In this document: positions 22,278 to 29,473 of the stretch, one piece after another
How the letters are laid out: the number at the start of each line of letters is the position of its first letter
Numbering within the stretch: position 1 is the first letter of the stretch
Source: a virus
Reading direction: 5' to 3' (one strand)
Length of the DNA stretch: 36,612 bases
IMG/VR virus record: IMGVR_UViG_3300025407_001409
Span: 1-36,612 of that record
The notes under the pieces: generated by a model
Databases searched by the model: none
What the model was told of the DNA's origin: nothing
What the model saw: only the letters and a program-made list of their open reading frames with translations
Position numbers and translations under genes: made by a program

Positions 22278-22846
22278 CAACAATTGTTGCTGTATGCAAA
22301 AATGGAAATGTAACAATGGGTGCTGATTCTCAAGTTACTGACGGTGCTCGTCCAAACATGCATGCAACTATGCAAAAAATTACCAAAAATAATGGTTGGC
22401 TTATTGCAGGTAGTGGAGATTCACAGCCTTGCGATATTCTTCAGCACGTTTTTATTCCTCCAGTTCCGACTGTTAAAGAAAGAGAAAACCTTTATCGTTT
22501 TATGGTGGTGAAGTTTATTCCAGCAATGAAAGAATGTTTAGAAGATTATGGTTGGAAAGAAGAAAAAGAAGATAAAGATTCTGGATTTAATATGCTTTTT
22601 GCATTTGATGGAGAAGTATTCGACATTGGAAATGATTTTAGTGTTTTGCTGAATAGCGACGGCATATACGGTGTTGGTTCTGGATCACCTATCGCTATTG
22701 GTGCGTTGTATGCAGGTGCAAGTGTAGAGAAAGCTCTTGAAATTGCAGCTAACAATGATATTTATACGTCTGGTCCATTTCAAATCATCAGACAACAAAA
22801 ACAAGTGTCAAAAAACAAAGTTGACAAGAATAGTCAAACAAGATAG
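22274..22846 (+). CDS. HslV/proteasome-beta-like Ntn hydrolase
   Basis: A 190-residue protein. After Met removal it begins TTIVAVCKNGNVTMGADSQ, the HslV layout with an N-terminal Thr nucleophile, Asp in GADSQ (D17-equivalent) and MQKI supplying the K33-equivalent. GSGSPIAIGALYAGAS and ALEIAANNDIYTSGP match the later strand-helix pair of the fold. No HslU ATPase is visible, so it may self-assemble, use a host ATPase or process a phage protein. It sits directly after thioredoxin (ATGA overlap). Confidence 0.8.
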   Translation: MTTIVAVCKNGNVTMGADSQVTDGARPNMHATMQKITKNNGWLIAGSGDSQPCDILQHVFIPPVPTVKERENLYRFMVVKFIPAMKECLEDYGWKEEKEDKDSGFNMLFAFDGEVFDIGNDFSVLLNSDGIYGVGSGSPIAIGALYAGASVEKALEIAANNDIYTSGPFQIIRQQKQVSKNKVDKNSQTR

Positions 22847-22849
22847 AAT
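22821..22849 (+). promoter_or_regulatory. Sigma-A-type promoter for the surface protein
   Basis: TTGACA (22821-22826), 17 nt, TAGAAT (22844-22849), overlapping the end of the HslV-like gene. A leader of about 55 nt with GGAAATAA precedes ATG 22912. Confidence 0.72.
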
Positions 22850-22911
22850 AAAGCATTGGTTATGACAGTAACCATTATCCTGTACAGGGATACTAACTAG
22901 ATAGGAAATAA

Positions 22912-24015
22912 ATGAACGTAAATAAGAAGATCGCTATTGCAACTGCTGCAGCCCTTGCAATTTTTGGCGTATCAAGCGTTGCTCATGCTAACCCGCTTGC
23001 GGTAACAGTAGCAGGATCAGCAAACACAACAACTTCTGCAGCACCAGCAACAGTAGCGGTTCCAGCATCAAATGTAATTGATTCATCAAATACAGTTGCA
23101 CTTGCTGCTACAGCAGATACAGGTACAGTAGTTTCATTTGTTGCATCAGGCGTTAAGCTTGTTTCAGCACTTAATACAACTCTTGCACCAGTCTCATCTA
23201 CTTCAGGTGTATCATCAATTTCTGTAACATCAACGGGTGTTGCAGCAACAGTATATGCCTATACAACCAGCACAACAGTTGGTTCTGTGACCATTACAAA
23301 TGGTGCATATTCAACAATCGTATACATTAAGGGAACAGCGGGAGCAGCAGCAAATGTTTCTCTTTCACTTCCTTCATCATCAGCGATTGGTACTTCTCCA
23401 ACAATTACAGCAACAGCAACTGACGTTTTTGGTAACCCAGTAGCATCGGAGGCTATTTCTGTAACACTTATTGGTGCAACTTTTGCTGATTTGTCAGTAA
23501 CCAAGACACTTACAACTTCTGCGGTTGCTTCTGCAGCAGGGGTAACACCAGTCACAGTAATTGGTTCAGCAACTTCTACTCTTGCACCAGTATCTGCTGG
23601 TACAGTTACTGTAGTAGCAACTGATACTTCAATTTCTGCAACTTCAACAGGTCTTCCAACAGCGGTCAAGGCAGCTACTGGAACATTTGCGGTTACAGAT
23701 CTTAATGGAACAATTACAGCACTTAATGCACAGATTGCTTCTTTGAATGCACAGATTGCATCGCTAAGTTCACAAGTAACTTCAGCAAATTCAGCACTTG
23801 CAGCAGAAAAAGCAGCACATGCTTCTGATTTTGCAACTGCAACAACTTCTCTAAATGCTGCAACAACAGCACTTACAGTTGAAAAAGCAGCACACGTTGC
23901 TGATCTTACAAATGATAAGGTAAATATTGCATCAATCAATAAGTCTTATTCAGCACTTATTGCCAAGTACAACGCCTTGGCTAAGCGTTTCAAGCAGCCA
24001 CAGCTAACTAAGTAA
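22912..24015 (+). CDS. Secreted Ala/Thr/Ser-rich surface-type protein
   Basis: A 367-residue exported protein: signal peptide (MNVNKKIAIATAAALAIFG, AHA-N cleavage near 26), then about 230 residues of beta-rich Ala/Thr/Ser/Val sequence with an Ig-like segment (TITATATDVFGNPVASEAI), then a coiled coil (LNAQIASLNAQIASLSSQ) and a basic end. It looks like a host-type cell-surface or S-layer-like protein. It has its own promoter and a strong terminator, and its codon use (GCA/ACA-rich) differs from its neighbours, hinting at capture from a host. A role in masking the cell surface is inference. Confidence 0.8.
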   Translation: MNVNKKIAIATAAALAIFGVSSVAHANPLAVTVAGSANTTTSAAPATVAVPASNVIDSSNTVALAATADTGTVVSFVASGVKLVSALNTTLAPVSSTSGVSSISVTSTGVAATVYAYTTSTTVGSVTITNGAYSTIVYIKGTAGAAANVSLSLPSSSAIGTSPTITATATDVFGNPVASEAISVTLIGATFADLSVTKTLTTSAVASAAGVTPVTVIGSATSTLAPVSAGTVTVVATDTSISATSTGLPTAVKAATGTFAVTDLNGTITALNAQIASLNAQIASLSSQVTSANSALAAEKAAHASDFATATTSLNAATTALTVEKAAHVADLTNDKVNIASINKSYSALIAKYNALAKRFKQPQLTK

Positions 24016-24030
24016 ATAATACAACTGGGG

Positions 24031-24060
24031 AGGGCGGGATATGATTATCCCGCCCTTTTT
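24031..24060 (+). terminator. Rho-independent terminator
   Basis: GGGCGGGAT (24032-24040) pairs perfectly with ATCCCGCCC (24047-24055) around ATGATT, followed by TTTTT. It ends the monocistronic surface-protein transcript. Confidence 0.95.
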
Positions 24061-24077
24061 GGTATAATTAATGTATT

Positions 24078-24278
24078 ATGGAATCACATAAAAAATCATT
24101 GCTTAAAACACTCACATGGAGACTCGTGCACACAGTTGCAGGCGTATCCGTAGCCTTCTTTATCACGCACAGCCTAGAATTGGCAGCAGAGATTATATCA
24201 GCAGAAGTCATTTGGGAGACAGCATTATTCTATGTTCATGAAAGAGGATGGAATAAGTGGGGTAAAAAAGTTAAATGA
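24078..24278 (+). CDS. DUF2061 membrane protein
   Basis: A 66-residue protein: SLLKTLTWRLVHTVAGVSVAFFITHS (a helix with the family's KxxxWR signature), a second helix, and the ending YVHERGWNKWGKK, matching DUF2061. Two membrane helices; function unknown. TATAAT (24063-24068) ends 9 nt before the ATG and no Shine-Dalgarno is seen. It overlaps the next membrane gene by 4 nt. Confidence 0.85.
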   Translation: MESHKKSLLKTLTWRLVHTVAGVSVAFFITHSLELAAEIISAEVIWETALFYVHERGWNKWGKKVK

Positions 24279-24559
24279 GTAGTCAGTTATGGTCATGGGC
24301 TTTATCAATAATAGGTGTCATTGGCATATTGTTGGTTGGACACAAAAATTGGAGGGGATACTTAGTTGGTATCGCCACAGAATGTGCTTGGGTAGCATAT
24401 AGCATTCAAACAAAGCAATGGGGATTTATATTTGGATCAACAGTATATATATCAGCATACTTACTAAACATTAGTAAGTGGTTAGACGAAGTTAGAAAAA
24501 ATAGAATTAGAAATATGTTTCATATTAACCCTTTACACAACTACAGAAAGAGTAAGTAA
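24275..24559 (+). CDS. Small multi-pass membrane protein
   Basis: A 94-residue protein with three hydrophobic segments (LWSWALSIIGVIGILLVG, YLVGIATECAWVAYSI, GFIFGSTVYISAYLLNI) and a basic tail. The W/G spacing recalls PnuC- or SemiSWEET-type half transporters, but the length and motifs do not settle it. It follows the DUF2061 gene (ATGA overlap) and likely shares its transcript. Confidence 0.65.
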   Translation: MSSQLWSWALSIIGVIGILLVGHKNWRGYLVGIATECAWVAYSIQTKQWGFIFGSTVYISAYLLNISKWLDEVRKNRIRNMFHINPLHNYRKSK

Positions 24560-24790
24560 ATGTCAGGAGATATTCCACTATCAGTAACCAGTCTAGAAAA
24601 GATTGTTGAAGTTGTAGCAACAGAATTGCTTGAACAATGGGCGATTGATGATCGTTTTACAGAAGATAAAATTGAAGAAGCAAAGCAAGATGCTTTGGAT
24701 GACACTATTTATGTTATTAATAGTTTTATGAATTATTTTAACGAAGCATTACTCACAGCAAAAACAGAGAAGCCAAGTTTAATTATTTAA
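24560..24790 (+). CDS. Acidic helical hypothetical protein
   Basis: A 76-residue acidic protein, mostly helical (SLEKIVEVVATELLEQWAI, ALDDTIYVINSFMNYFNEALL). It begins directly after the membrane protein's stop with a weak AAAGAG. No family recognised. Confidence 0.65.
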   Translation: MSGDIPLSVTSLEKIVEVVATELLEQWAIDDRFTEDKIEEAKQDALDDTIYVINSFMNYFNEALLTAKTEKPSLII

Positions 24791-24800
24791 TTATTAATGG

Positions 24801-24828
24801 TATAATATATTTGTAGTGCTAGCACTAC
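24801..24828 (+). promoter_or_regulatory. Promoter -10 box with 16-bp palindromic operator
   Basis: TATAAT (24801-24806) is followed by the perfect palindrome GTAGTGCTAGCACTAC (24813-24828), sitting where transcription would start. A dimeric repressor bound there would block the promoter of the DUF1003-like gene. GGGGG follows as a possible RBS. Confidence 0.65.
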
Positions 24829-24843
24829 ACGGGGGTATTTATC

Positions 24844-25200
24844 ATTAAACATTATTTTAAGATATTCAATAAAAAAGTAGAATCTTTATCTGACTGGACC
24901 GCAGAAGTTTCAGCACATCCAATGTTCCTTATTGTCCATATAATATGGTGGGGGCTTTGGGTAGCATTTAAGGTAGAGCCTTTTCCTTACGGCTTATTAA
25001 CCCTTATAGTGTCCTTAGAGGCTATTATACTGTCCTGCCTACTATTAGCATCGGGAAACCGTGAAGGCGAGCAGGAGAAGAAAATAGCCCGTAAAGATTT
25101 GCGCTTGAGTACAGAAACTAATACAATGGTAGAAGAAATTCATGATATGATTCTTGATCTACAAGAAGATGTTCGTCTTCTTCAAAATGAGGGGGAATAG
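24844..25200 (+). CDS. DUF1003-like membrane protein, probable ATT start
   Basis: A protein of about 118 residues with two membrane helices (MFLIVHIIWWGLWVAFK and YGLLTLIVSLEAIILSCLLLAS), joined by EPFPYG, then GNREGEQEKKIARKDL and an acidic coiled end. This matches DUF1003. Family members carry 20-30 residues before the first helix, which here can only be reached by starting at ATT 24844, 8 nt after GGGGG (24831-24835); no ATG, GTG or TTG lies upstream in frame. ATG 24922 has no RBS and would start inside the first helix. Confidence 0.7.
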   Translation: MKHYFKIFNKKVESLSDWTAEVSAHPMFLIVHIIWWGLWVAFKVEPFPYGLLTLIVSLEAIILSCLLLASGNREGEQEKKIARKDLRLSTETNTMVEEIHDMILDLQEDVRLLQNEGE

Positions 25201-25201
25201 T

Positions 25202-25288
25202 ATGCATTGCTTTATGCTATTGCTGGCAATGGCTGTTGTTGTAGCCTCATCTATGCGTTGTCATGTTAAGAAATATAATAGAAGGTAG
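25202..25288 (+). CDS. 28-residue membrane micropeptide
   Basis: Starts 1 nt after the DUF1003 stop, with GGGGGAA upstream, and ends just before the next RBS. The product is one hydrophobic helix (FMLLLAMAVVVASSM) with a basic CHVKKYNRR tail. Strict packing and RBS support it. Confidence 0.5.
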   Translation: MHCFMLLLAMAVVVASSMRCHVKKYNRR

Positions 25289-25293
25289 AAAAA

Positions 25294-25878
25294 ATGAATA
25301 ACAAGATTGATATATCCTTAATTAAAGAAGAAGTAAAAAATGCAATAAAAAATCAAAAAGTATTGTATATACCCAATCTATTTCCTGAAGTTCTTGACTG
25401 GGAACAATTTATTAATTTTTTTGATTATGCTAAATCAGATAATTATGTAAGTTCAAAAACAAGAAAAATAAGGTATGGGCTTTCAACTGAAAATCTTTAT
25501 TTGCAAGTGGCTGATATTGTAAATCCAGAAACTGGAAAAAGCGGAAATAATATATCAAAAGAATTAGATGTTGTCGTTGATTTTTTTAATGAAATATTTG
25601 GACACGCAACAAATTATGCTGAATTATATATTAATTTGTCTGGGCATGTAGATTTATTAAATCCTCATACTGACGCATGGTTAGCAATAGGTTGGACTTG
25701 TATTGGAAGTATGGAATGGAGAATATATCCTAATTACGGTGCTGATAAATATCAAGAAAATTATGAGTCATATATTACAAAGCCTGAAGACATAATTATA
25801 GTGCCAATGGATGTTGTTCACCTTGTAGTACCACTTGAACCACGAGCTAGCATATCTTTGGGTTATATAAATAAATAA
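25294..25878 (+). CDS. 2OG-Fe(II)/cupin-like oxygenase
   Basis: A 194-residue protein. H125 and D127 in NPHTDAWLAIG, H176 in MDVVHLVVP and R184 in EPRASISLGY give the HxD...H...R set, with GSMEWRIYP between, nearer to cupin/JmjC-type oxygenases than to the P4H-like ones elsewhere in the window. It lacks the DDYxGGE strand. AAGGTAG precedes the ATG. The following gene is a GlcNAc-transferase-like enzyme, so hydroxylation followed by glycosylation is plausible. Confidence 0.75.
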   Translation: MNNKIDISLIKEEVKNAIKNQKVLYIPNLFPEVLDWEQFINFFDYAKSDNYVSSKTRKIRYGLSTENLYLQVADIVNPETGKSGNNISKELDVVVDFFNEIFGHATNYAELYINLSGHVDLLNPHTDAWLAIGWTCIGSMEWRIYPNYGADKYQENYESYITKPEDIIIVPMDVVHLVVPLEPRASISLGYINK

Positions 25879-25923
25879 ATATCATAAAAAATAAAAAAAA
25901 TGCATTAAACTATTAGAGGGGAT

Positions 25924-26793
25924 ATGTCAAATAAAATACTTATATCAATCGCCGCATACAATGAATCCGAACTAGAAAATACTGTAAAAAGTTTTTATAG
26001 TGATGCTGATAACCCAGAAAATTTAATTTTTTCTATAGTTTCTCAAAGTCAACAACACCCAAATTTAAATTTTTTAAACATCAATCAACTAAGATATATA
26101 AAAGTGCTCCCTTCTGATTCATACGGTGTTTCTTGGGCAAGATCAGTTTCTCTTTCACAAACGCAAGATTTTGATTATTATTTTCAAATAGACGCACACA
26201 CATTTAGTGAAAAATCATGGGACACTAAAATAATAGAAAAATATAAAAAATTAAAAAAACAAAATGAAAAAATAATTTTAACTTGTGTTCCAGCTATGTA
26301 TACTATAGGAGAAGATAAAAAAAGAATAATTGGTCCAGTTATTTGTAATGCCGCTAGCAATATGAAAGGAAAATATTTTGGTGAATGGCCAGAAATAACT
26401 GAAATAAATGATGATGAAATTACCTATTATATACAGGGTGCATGTATGTTCGTAGAAAAAAAATACTTTGAGGATTTAGATATAAATCCAGATGTTGGCT
26501 TTTTTTTGGAAGAAATAGTACAATCAATAAGGTCTTTTGCAAAAGAATATAAAATATTTGCTTTTAATTCACCAGTAATATATCATTTTTATAGTCAAGA
26601 TAGAATCAAATATGATGGAAATGATAAGCCAATGGCTGATAAAAATACAAAAGTTTCTTTATTAATAGAAAATGAAAAAAGGGTTGATAAAATTAAATTA
26701 TTAGAAAAATACAAAATAGAAGAAGAAGATTTAAATAAATATTGTGAAAAAACAGGGTTTTTAGGATGGAAGGAAAACTTAAATGTCATTTGA
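25924..26793 (+). CDS. GlcNAc-transferase-like glycosyltransferase (PF11397-like)
   Basis: A 289-residue GT-A enzyme. ISIAAYNESELENTVKSFY and LIFSIVSQSQ form the donor fold of the Skp1-type GlcNAc transferase family, and YYFQIDAHTFSEKSWD supplies the DxH metal motif ('DSHmrF..WD' in the family). YIQGACMFVEKKYF and GFFLEEIVQSIR follow as acceptor-side segments. In Dictyostelium this family adds GlcNAc to hydroxyproline made by a 2OG prolyl hydroxylase. GAGGGGAT precedes the start. It overlaps a small gene by 11 nt. Confidence 0.8.
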   Translation: MSNKILISIAAYNESELENTVKSFYSDADNPENLIFSIVSQSQQHPNLNFLNINQLRYIKVLPSDSYGVSWARSVSLSQTQDFDYYFQIDAHTFSEKSWDTKIIEKYKKLKKQNEKIILTCVPAMYTIGEDKKRIIGPVICNAASNMKGKYFGEWPEITEINDDEITYYIQGACMFVEKKYFEDLDINPDVGFFLEEIVQSIRSFAKEYKIFAFNSPVIYHFYSQDRIKYDGNDKPMADKNTKVSLLIENEKRVDKIKLLEKYKIEEEDLNKYCEKTGFLGWKENLNVI

Positions 26794-26941
26794 TGATTAT
26801 ATTAAAAGAATCATGGAAGAGGATGAAGAATTGTTAAAGAATCTTGGATCTGATTTTGATGAAGAAGGAATCCCATATTGGAAAAAGTGGGGAAACAAAA
26901 AAGAGCCACCCGAAGATGGCCCTTTAAATAAAGATAATTAG
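26783..26941 (+). CDS. Small acidic protein
   Basis: A 52-residue protein (MSFDDYIKRIMEEDEE... ending in a Lys/Pro/Glu-rich tail) that starts 11 nt inside the glycosyltransferase gene after GGAAGGAAAA. It converges with the minus-strand repeat peptide, their stop codons overlapping by 4 nt. Function unknown. Confidence 0.6.
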   Translation: MSFDDYIKRIMEEDEELLKNLGSDFDEEGIPYWKKWGNKKEPPEDGPLNKDN

Positions 26942-27069
26942 TGCTTTGATGGCGCATACGGAGATGCTGGATGAACGGGGACATATGGTGAAGGCTCAGT
27001 ATGAGCTGGTGCATATGGCGAATGTTCAGGTGCTTGAGACGGTGCATAAGGACTATCGTGCTGGGACAT
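26938..27069 (-). CDS. Pro/Tyr-repeat peptide with four SPY(A/V)P motifs
   Basis: A 43-residue protein on the minus strand with a perfect Shine-Dalgarno (AGGAGG, plus-strand 27076-27081) and TATAAT (27104-27109, minus). It contains four copies of SPYAP/SPYVP spaced 10-11 residues apart, with His and Glu between them, and no hydrophobic core. The repeat recalls extensin- or collagen-like Pro-rich substrates of prolyl hydroxylases, and a 2OG oxygenase plus GlcNAc-transferase lie directly upstream on the other strand. It may be a modified virion or surface peptide; this is inference. Confidence 0.75.
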   Translation of the reverse strand: MSQHDSPYAPSQAPEHSPYAPAHTEPSPYVPVHPASPYAPSKH

Positions 27070-27125
27070 TTTATACCTCCTAATTTTAATGCTTACATAA
27101 TTAATTATACCATTTAAGGAGAATA

Positions 27126-27182
27126 ATGGATAGTGAAAAAGATTTTGACCTTGAATACCCTATTGACAAGACACAACACTAA
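27126..27182 (+). CDS. 18-residue possible peptide
   Basis: ATG after AAGGAG (27116-27121), ending inside the promoter of the next gene. Content is acidic (DFDLEYPID). It may be a real micropeptide or a chance frame in a promoter region. Confidence 0.3.
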   Translation: MDSEKDFDLEYPIDKTQH

Positions 27183-27192
27183 CTGATAGAAT
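27163..27192 (+). promoter_or_regulatory. Sigma-A-type promoter, leaderless design
   Basis: TTGACA (27163-27168), 18 nt, TAGAAT (27187-27192); ATG 27199 follows 6 nt later with no Shine-Dalgarno. Confidence 0.72.
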
Positions 27193-27198
27193 ACAATC

Positions 27199-27684
27199 AT
27201 GCAAACATTCCTTCCATACCCCGCAATGCGGGACAGTCTAGATGCTTTAGATAACAAGCGTCTCAACAAACAAATACTTGAGTGTTATCAGATACTCAAG
27301 GTCCTATCTGGACAATCACAATCCAACGCTTGGCGTAACCATCCCGCAGTTCTTATGTGGGAGGGTGCAGAAAACGAATTGTGGCGTTACAGTCAAACTG
27401 CTATTACACTTGCCAGTATGCGTGGTATTAAGACTGATAAGAATGCTGAAAACATTGCAGCATTAACTAAACTTGCTGTATTGTCATGGGGTGATGATGA
27501 ACCTATGTGGCGTGTTAATCCTACAACTATAAAACGTGTTAATGCAACACATAAAGCTAATCTATATCGCAAAGATCCAGAATACTATGCAGAATATGCG
27601 TCTGCAGTCAATGATGAATATAATCAACCATGTTGTGACACATGCCAATATTATTGGCCTACACATCCATTAAGGAGTAAATAA
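27199..27684 (+). CDS. Pyrimidine-dimer glycosylase-like (MSMEG_6728-type)
   Basis: A 161-residue protein. MQTFLPYPAMRDSLDALDNKRLNKQILE and AWRNHPAVLMWEGAENELW match the MSMEG_6728-type proteins related to pyrimidine-dimer DNA glycosylases (T4 DenV group), which start repair of UV damage. T4 DenV uses Thr2; here Thr3 follows Gln2, so the catalytic N-terminus is uncertain. The C-terminal CCDTCQYYW may bind zinc. UV repair would suit a phage in sunlit water. The promoter is leaderless. Confidence 0.65.
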   Translation: MQTFLPYPAMRDSLDALDNKRLNKQILECYQILKVLSGQSQSNAWRNHPAVLMWEGAENELWRYSQTAITLASMRGIKTDKNAENIAALTKLAVLSWGDDEPMWRVNPTTIKRVNATHKANLYRKDPEYYAEYASAVNDEYNQPCCDTCQYYWPTHPLRSK

Positions 27685-27839
27685 TGAAATGTCCAAAGTG
27701 TTATAATGAATTAAAGATTAATCCTTACATCACTCCCGCCAGTATTCAATGGTGTGATGATCATAAATTTGTTGCAATTATTCCAGAACAGGAGTTTTTT
27801 GCTTATAAACTTAACAAAGCTTGGGAAGAAAAGAAATAA
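27684..27839 (+). CDS. 51-residue zinc-ribbon protein
   Basis: Starts in the previous stop (TAATG) after AAGGAG. MKCPKC and WCDDH form one zinc site (CxxC, CxxH), followed by a helix with aromatic residues. One of several zinc-knuckle small proteins in the window. Function unknown. Confidence 0.65.
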   Translation: MKCPKCYNELKINPYITPASIQWCDDHKFVAIIPEQEFFAYKLNKAWEEKK

Positions 27840-27925
27840 TGGATATTACATTAAATCATATATTAGATGTAGTTTTAATATTAATATTAACTATAAATTT
27901 ATTTAAGTCGTGGTTCTTTGACTAA
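27839..27925 (+). CDS. 28-residue membrane micropeptide
   Basis: One-base overlap with the preceding stop (TAATG). The product is a single hydrophobic helix (ILDVVLILILTINLF) with a short KSWFFD tail. It overlaps the acetyltransferase by 8 nt. Supported by packing only. Confidence 0.45.
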   Translation: MDITLNHILDVVLILILTINLFKSWFFD

Positions 27926-28376
27926 TTCAAAAAAAATTATTATTAGGCAGATGAGCTTTGATGATCTTCCTGCTGTAGCAGAATTAGATAATGAATTGTA
28001 TCCTATAGAGGGCGGTTGGCCATTATTTCAATTTGAAGAGTATTTTGAAATACCTGAATCTTATTGGTTAATTGCAGAAGACAATGATTTAATTGTTGGT
28101 TATGCTGCTGCTTGTATAATTGACGGGATTGGTGAAATAATTGCAGTTACAGTTATTCCAGAATATCGTGGTCAAAAGCTAGGATCTAAACTGTTTGATA
28201 TGTTAATGGATTGGATGGGAAATATAGAAATTGTCTTACAAGTAAGAGAAGACAATTATATGGCTATAGATATGTATATAAAGCGTGGATTTAATAAAAC
28301 AAATATACTAAAAGATTATTATCAAGATGGTCTTAATGCTATTGAAATGAAAAAATATTCATATGAACAAGATTAA
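27918..28376 (+). CDS. GNAT N-acetyltransferase (RimI-like, TTG start)
   Basis: A 152-residue GNAT-fold acetyltransferase. VTVIPEYRGQKLGSKLFDML is motif A with the acetyl-CoA pyrophosphate loop (RGQKLG), and VREDNYMAIDMYIKRGF is motif B, close to RimI. It would acetylate a protein N-terminus or small amine. The start is TTG 27918; no better codon precedes IIIRQMSFDD. It overlaps the next small gene by 14 nt. Confidence 0.85.
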   Translation: MTNSKKIIIRQMSFDDLPAVAELDNELYPIEGGWPLFQFEEYFEIPESYWLIAEDNDLIVGYAAACIIDGIGEIIAVTVIPEYRGQKLGSKLFDMLMDWMGNIEIVLQVREDNYMAIDMYIKRGFNKTNILKDYYQDGLNAIEMKKYSYEQD

Positions 28377-28500
28377 AACTAATTTTACAATGTGGTGGAT
28401 AAGTAGACCTTTATGGTCATATACATGGAGAATTAGTTGGCTTAATGGAGTAATTGCAATGATTGCTACTGCAATTTGGGCGATAGCGACTAAGAAATGA
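28363..28500 (+). CDS. 45-residue Trp-rich membrane peptide
   Basis: Overlaps the acetyltransferase 3' end by 14 nt. Six tryptophans occur in TMWWISRPLWSYTWRISW, followed by a hydrophobic helix (VIAMIATAIWAIA) and KK. One membrane span. Function unknown. Confidence 0.5.
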   Translation: MNKIKTNFTMWWISRPLWSYTWRISWLNGVIAMIATAIWAIATKK

Positions 28501-28640
28501 GCGGGACTTATAATAGATGCCCATATTGCAATAGCCTAAGAAAACGTTATATGCCATTTGGCGATTTAAAAATATGCATTGATTGCTATGAAGAAATAGC
28601 TGGGGATGCTTGGATAAAGGAGCAACGTGAGAAGTCATAA
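28497..28640 (+). CDS. 47-residue zinc-ribbon protein
   Basis: ATGA overlap with the Trp-rich peptide. CPYC and CIDC form a complete zinc ribbon around a short basic loop (LRKRYMPFGDLK), then an acidic helix. It resembles small phage zinc-ribbon proteins; nucleic-acid binding is possible. Confidence 0.62.
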   Translation: MSGTYNRCPYCNSLRKRYMPFGDLKICIDCYEEIAGDAWIKEQREKS

Positions 28641-28830
28641 AGATATAGTTGGTTATTTATATGTTGATCATGATGAAAAGTTACGTAATATTTTAGCTGA
28701 TTTAATCATGGAAAATCATTTAGTTGATTTTAGTAATCCTAAAGGTGTATCTAATCATTGTCTAAGAGAAGATTGCACACATGTTGAAGATGCAATGATT
28801 GTTAGGGGAAAGCATTATAATGAAAACTAA
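28627..28830 (+). CDS. Hypothetical protein (GTG start)
   Basis: A 67-residue protein starting at GTG 28627 after AAAGGAG. GYLYVDHDEKLRNILADLIMEN is helical and SNHCLREDCTHVED holds two Cys and two His that might bind a metal. It overlaps its neighbours by 14 and 11 nt. Confidence 0.58.
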   Translation: MRSHKDIVGYLYVDHDEKLRNILADLIMENHLVDFSNPKGVSNHCLREDCTHVEDAMIVRGKHYNEN

Positions 28831-29305
28831 ATCAACAATGAATACTGTATCAATATCATGGGAAGAACTCAAAAATATAAGGCCATCACGAGCTAGAAAA
28901 ACAATTAATTCAGTATCCCGATTTTTTAATAAATTAAAGCCTGCACGTTTGTTTAATAAGTTTATTAAGTATCCACATCAAAGATTAACACGTGGATTTA
29001 GCGATCAAGATGCATGGAATGGTGATAGTTATTTAGCTGGTCAAATTGCGGGGCTTTTAAGATGGCATATTAAAAACTCTCATGGTGTAGGTCACCCATA
29101 TGCTAATCGTGAATCAACAGTAGATGAAGCAGCATATTTTAGAGATTTAGATTATGAGAAGTATGCAAAAATGTTTGATGAATTAAGTAATAATGGTATT
29201 GCTATTAATAAGAAATGGCAGAAAGAATTTGGCGGGTTGACAGAAAAGCAATACAAAGATACAATGAGATGGTTCGCAAACATCTATCCAGGATTGTGGG
29301 ATTAA
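28820..29305 (+). CDS. Hypothetical protein
   Basis: A 161-residue protein, basic in the first third (PSRARKTINSVSRFFNKLKPARLFNKF) and helical, with GLLRWHIKNSHGVGHPY and the ending MRWFANIYPGLWD. GGGGAAAG precedes ATG 28820. It appears to be a phage-specific family of unknown function. Confidence 0.65.
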   Translation: MKTKSTMNTVSISWEELKNIRPSRARKTINSVSRFFNKLKPARLFNKFIKYPHQRLTRGFSDQDAWNGDSYLAGQIAGLLRWHIKNSHGVGHPYANRESTVDEAAYFRDLDYEKYAKMFDELSNNGIAINKKWQKEFGGLTEKQYKDTMRWFANIYPGLWD

Positions 29306-29473
29306 ATGAGCAAGAATGATGAAGACAATGTAATAGATTTGAGCAAATCTCAAATGCGACGCATGGCAAAAGAAATTGGGCGAGATATTGATGAGATTAC
29401 AGATGAAGATTTCCGAGTAGCGATAAGAGCCTTATTCGGTCCAAATGAGATTAGGGGGCATAAGCCAGAATGA
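29306..29473 (+). CDS. 55-residue hypothetical protein
   Basis: Begins directly after the previous stop and overlaps dut by 4 nt (ATGA). Acidic start, then a helical middle ([17 protein letters not shown]). A small adaptor or regulator is possible; nothing specific is recognised. Confidence 0.6.
   Translation: MSKNDEDNVIDLSKSQMRRMAKEIGRDIDEITDEDFRVAIRALFGPNEIRGHKPE

Noticed and set aside
23259-23939. 226-codon antisense frame inside the surface protein
   Set aside because: It mirrors the Ala/Thr-rich coding sequence on the other strand; no RBS or promoter.
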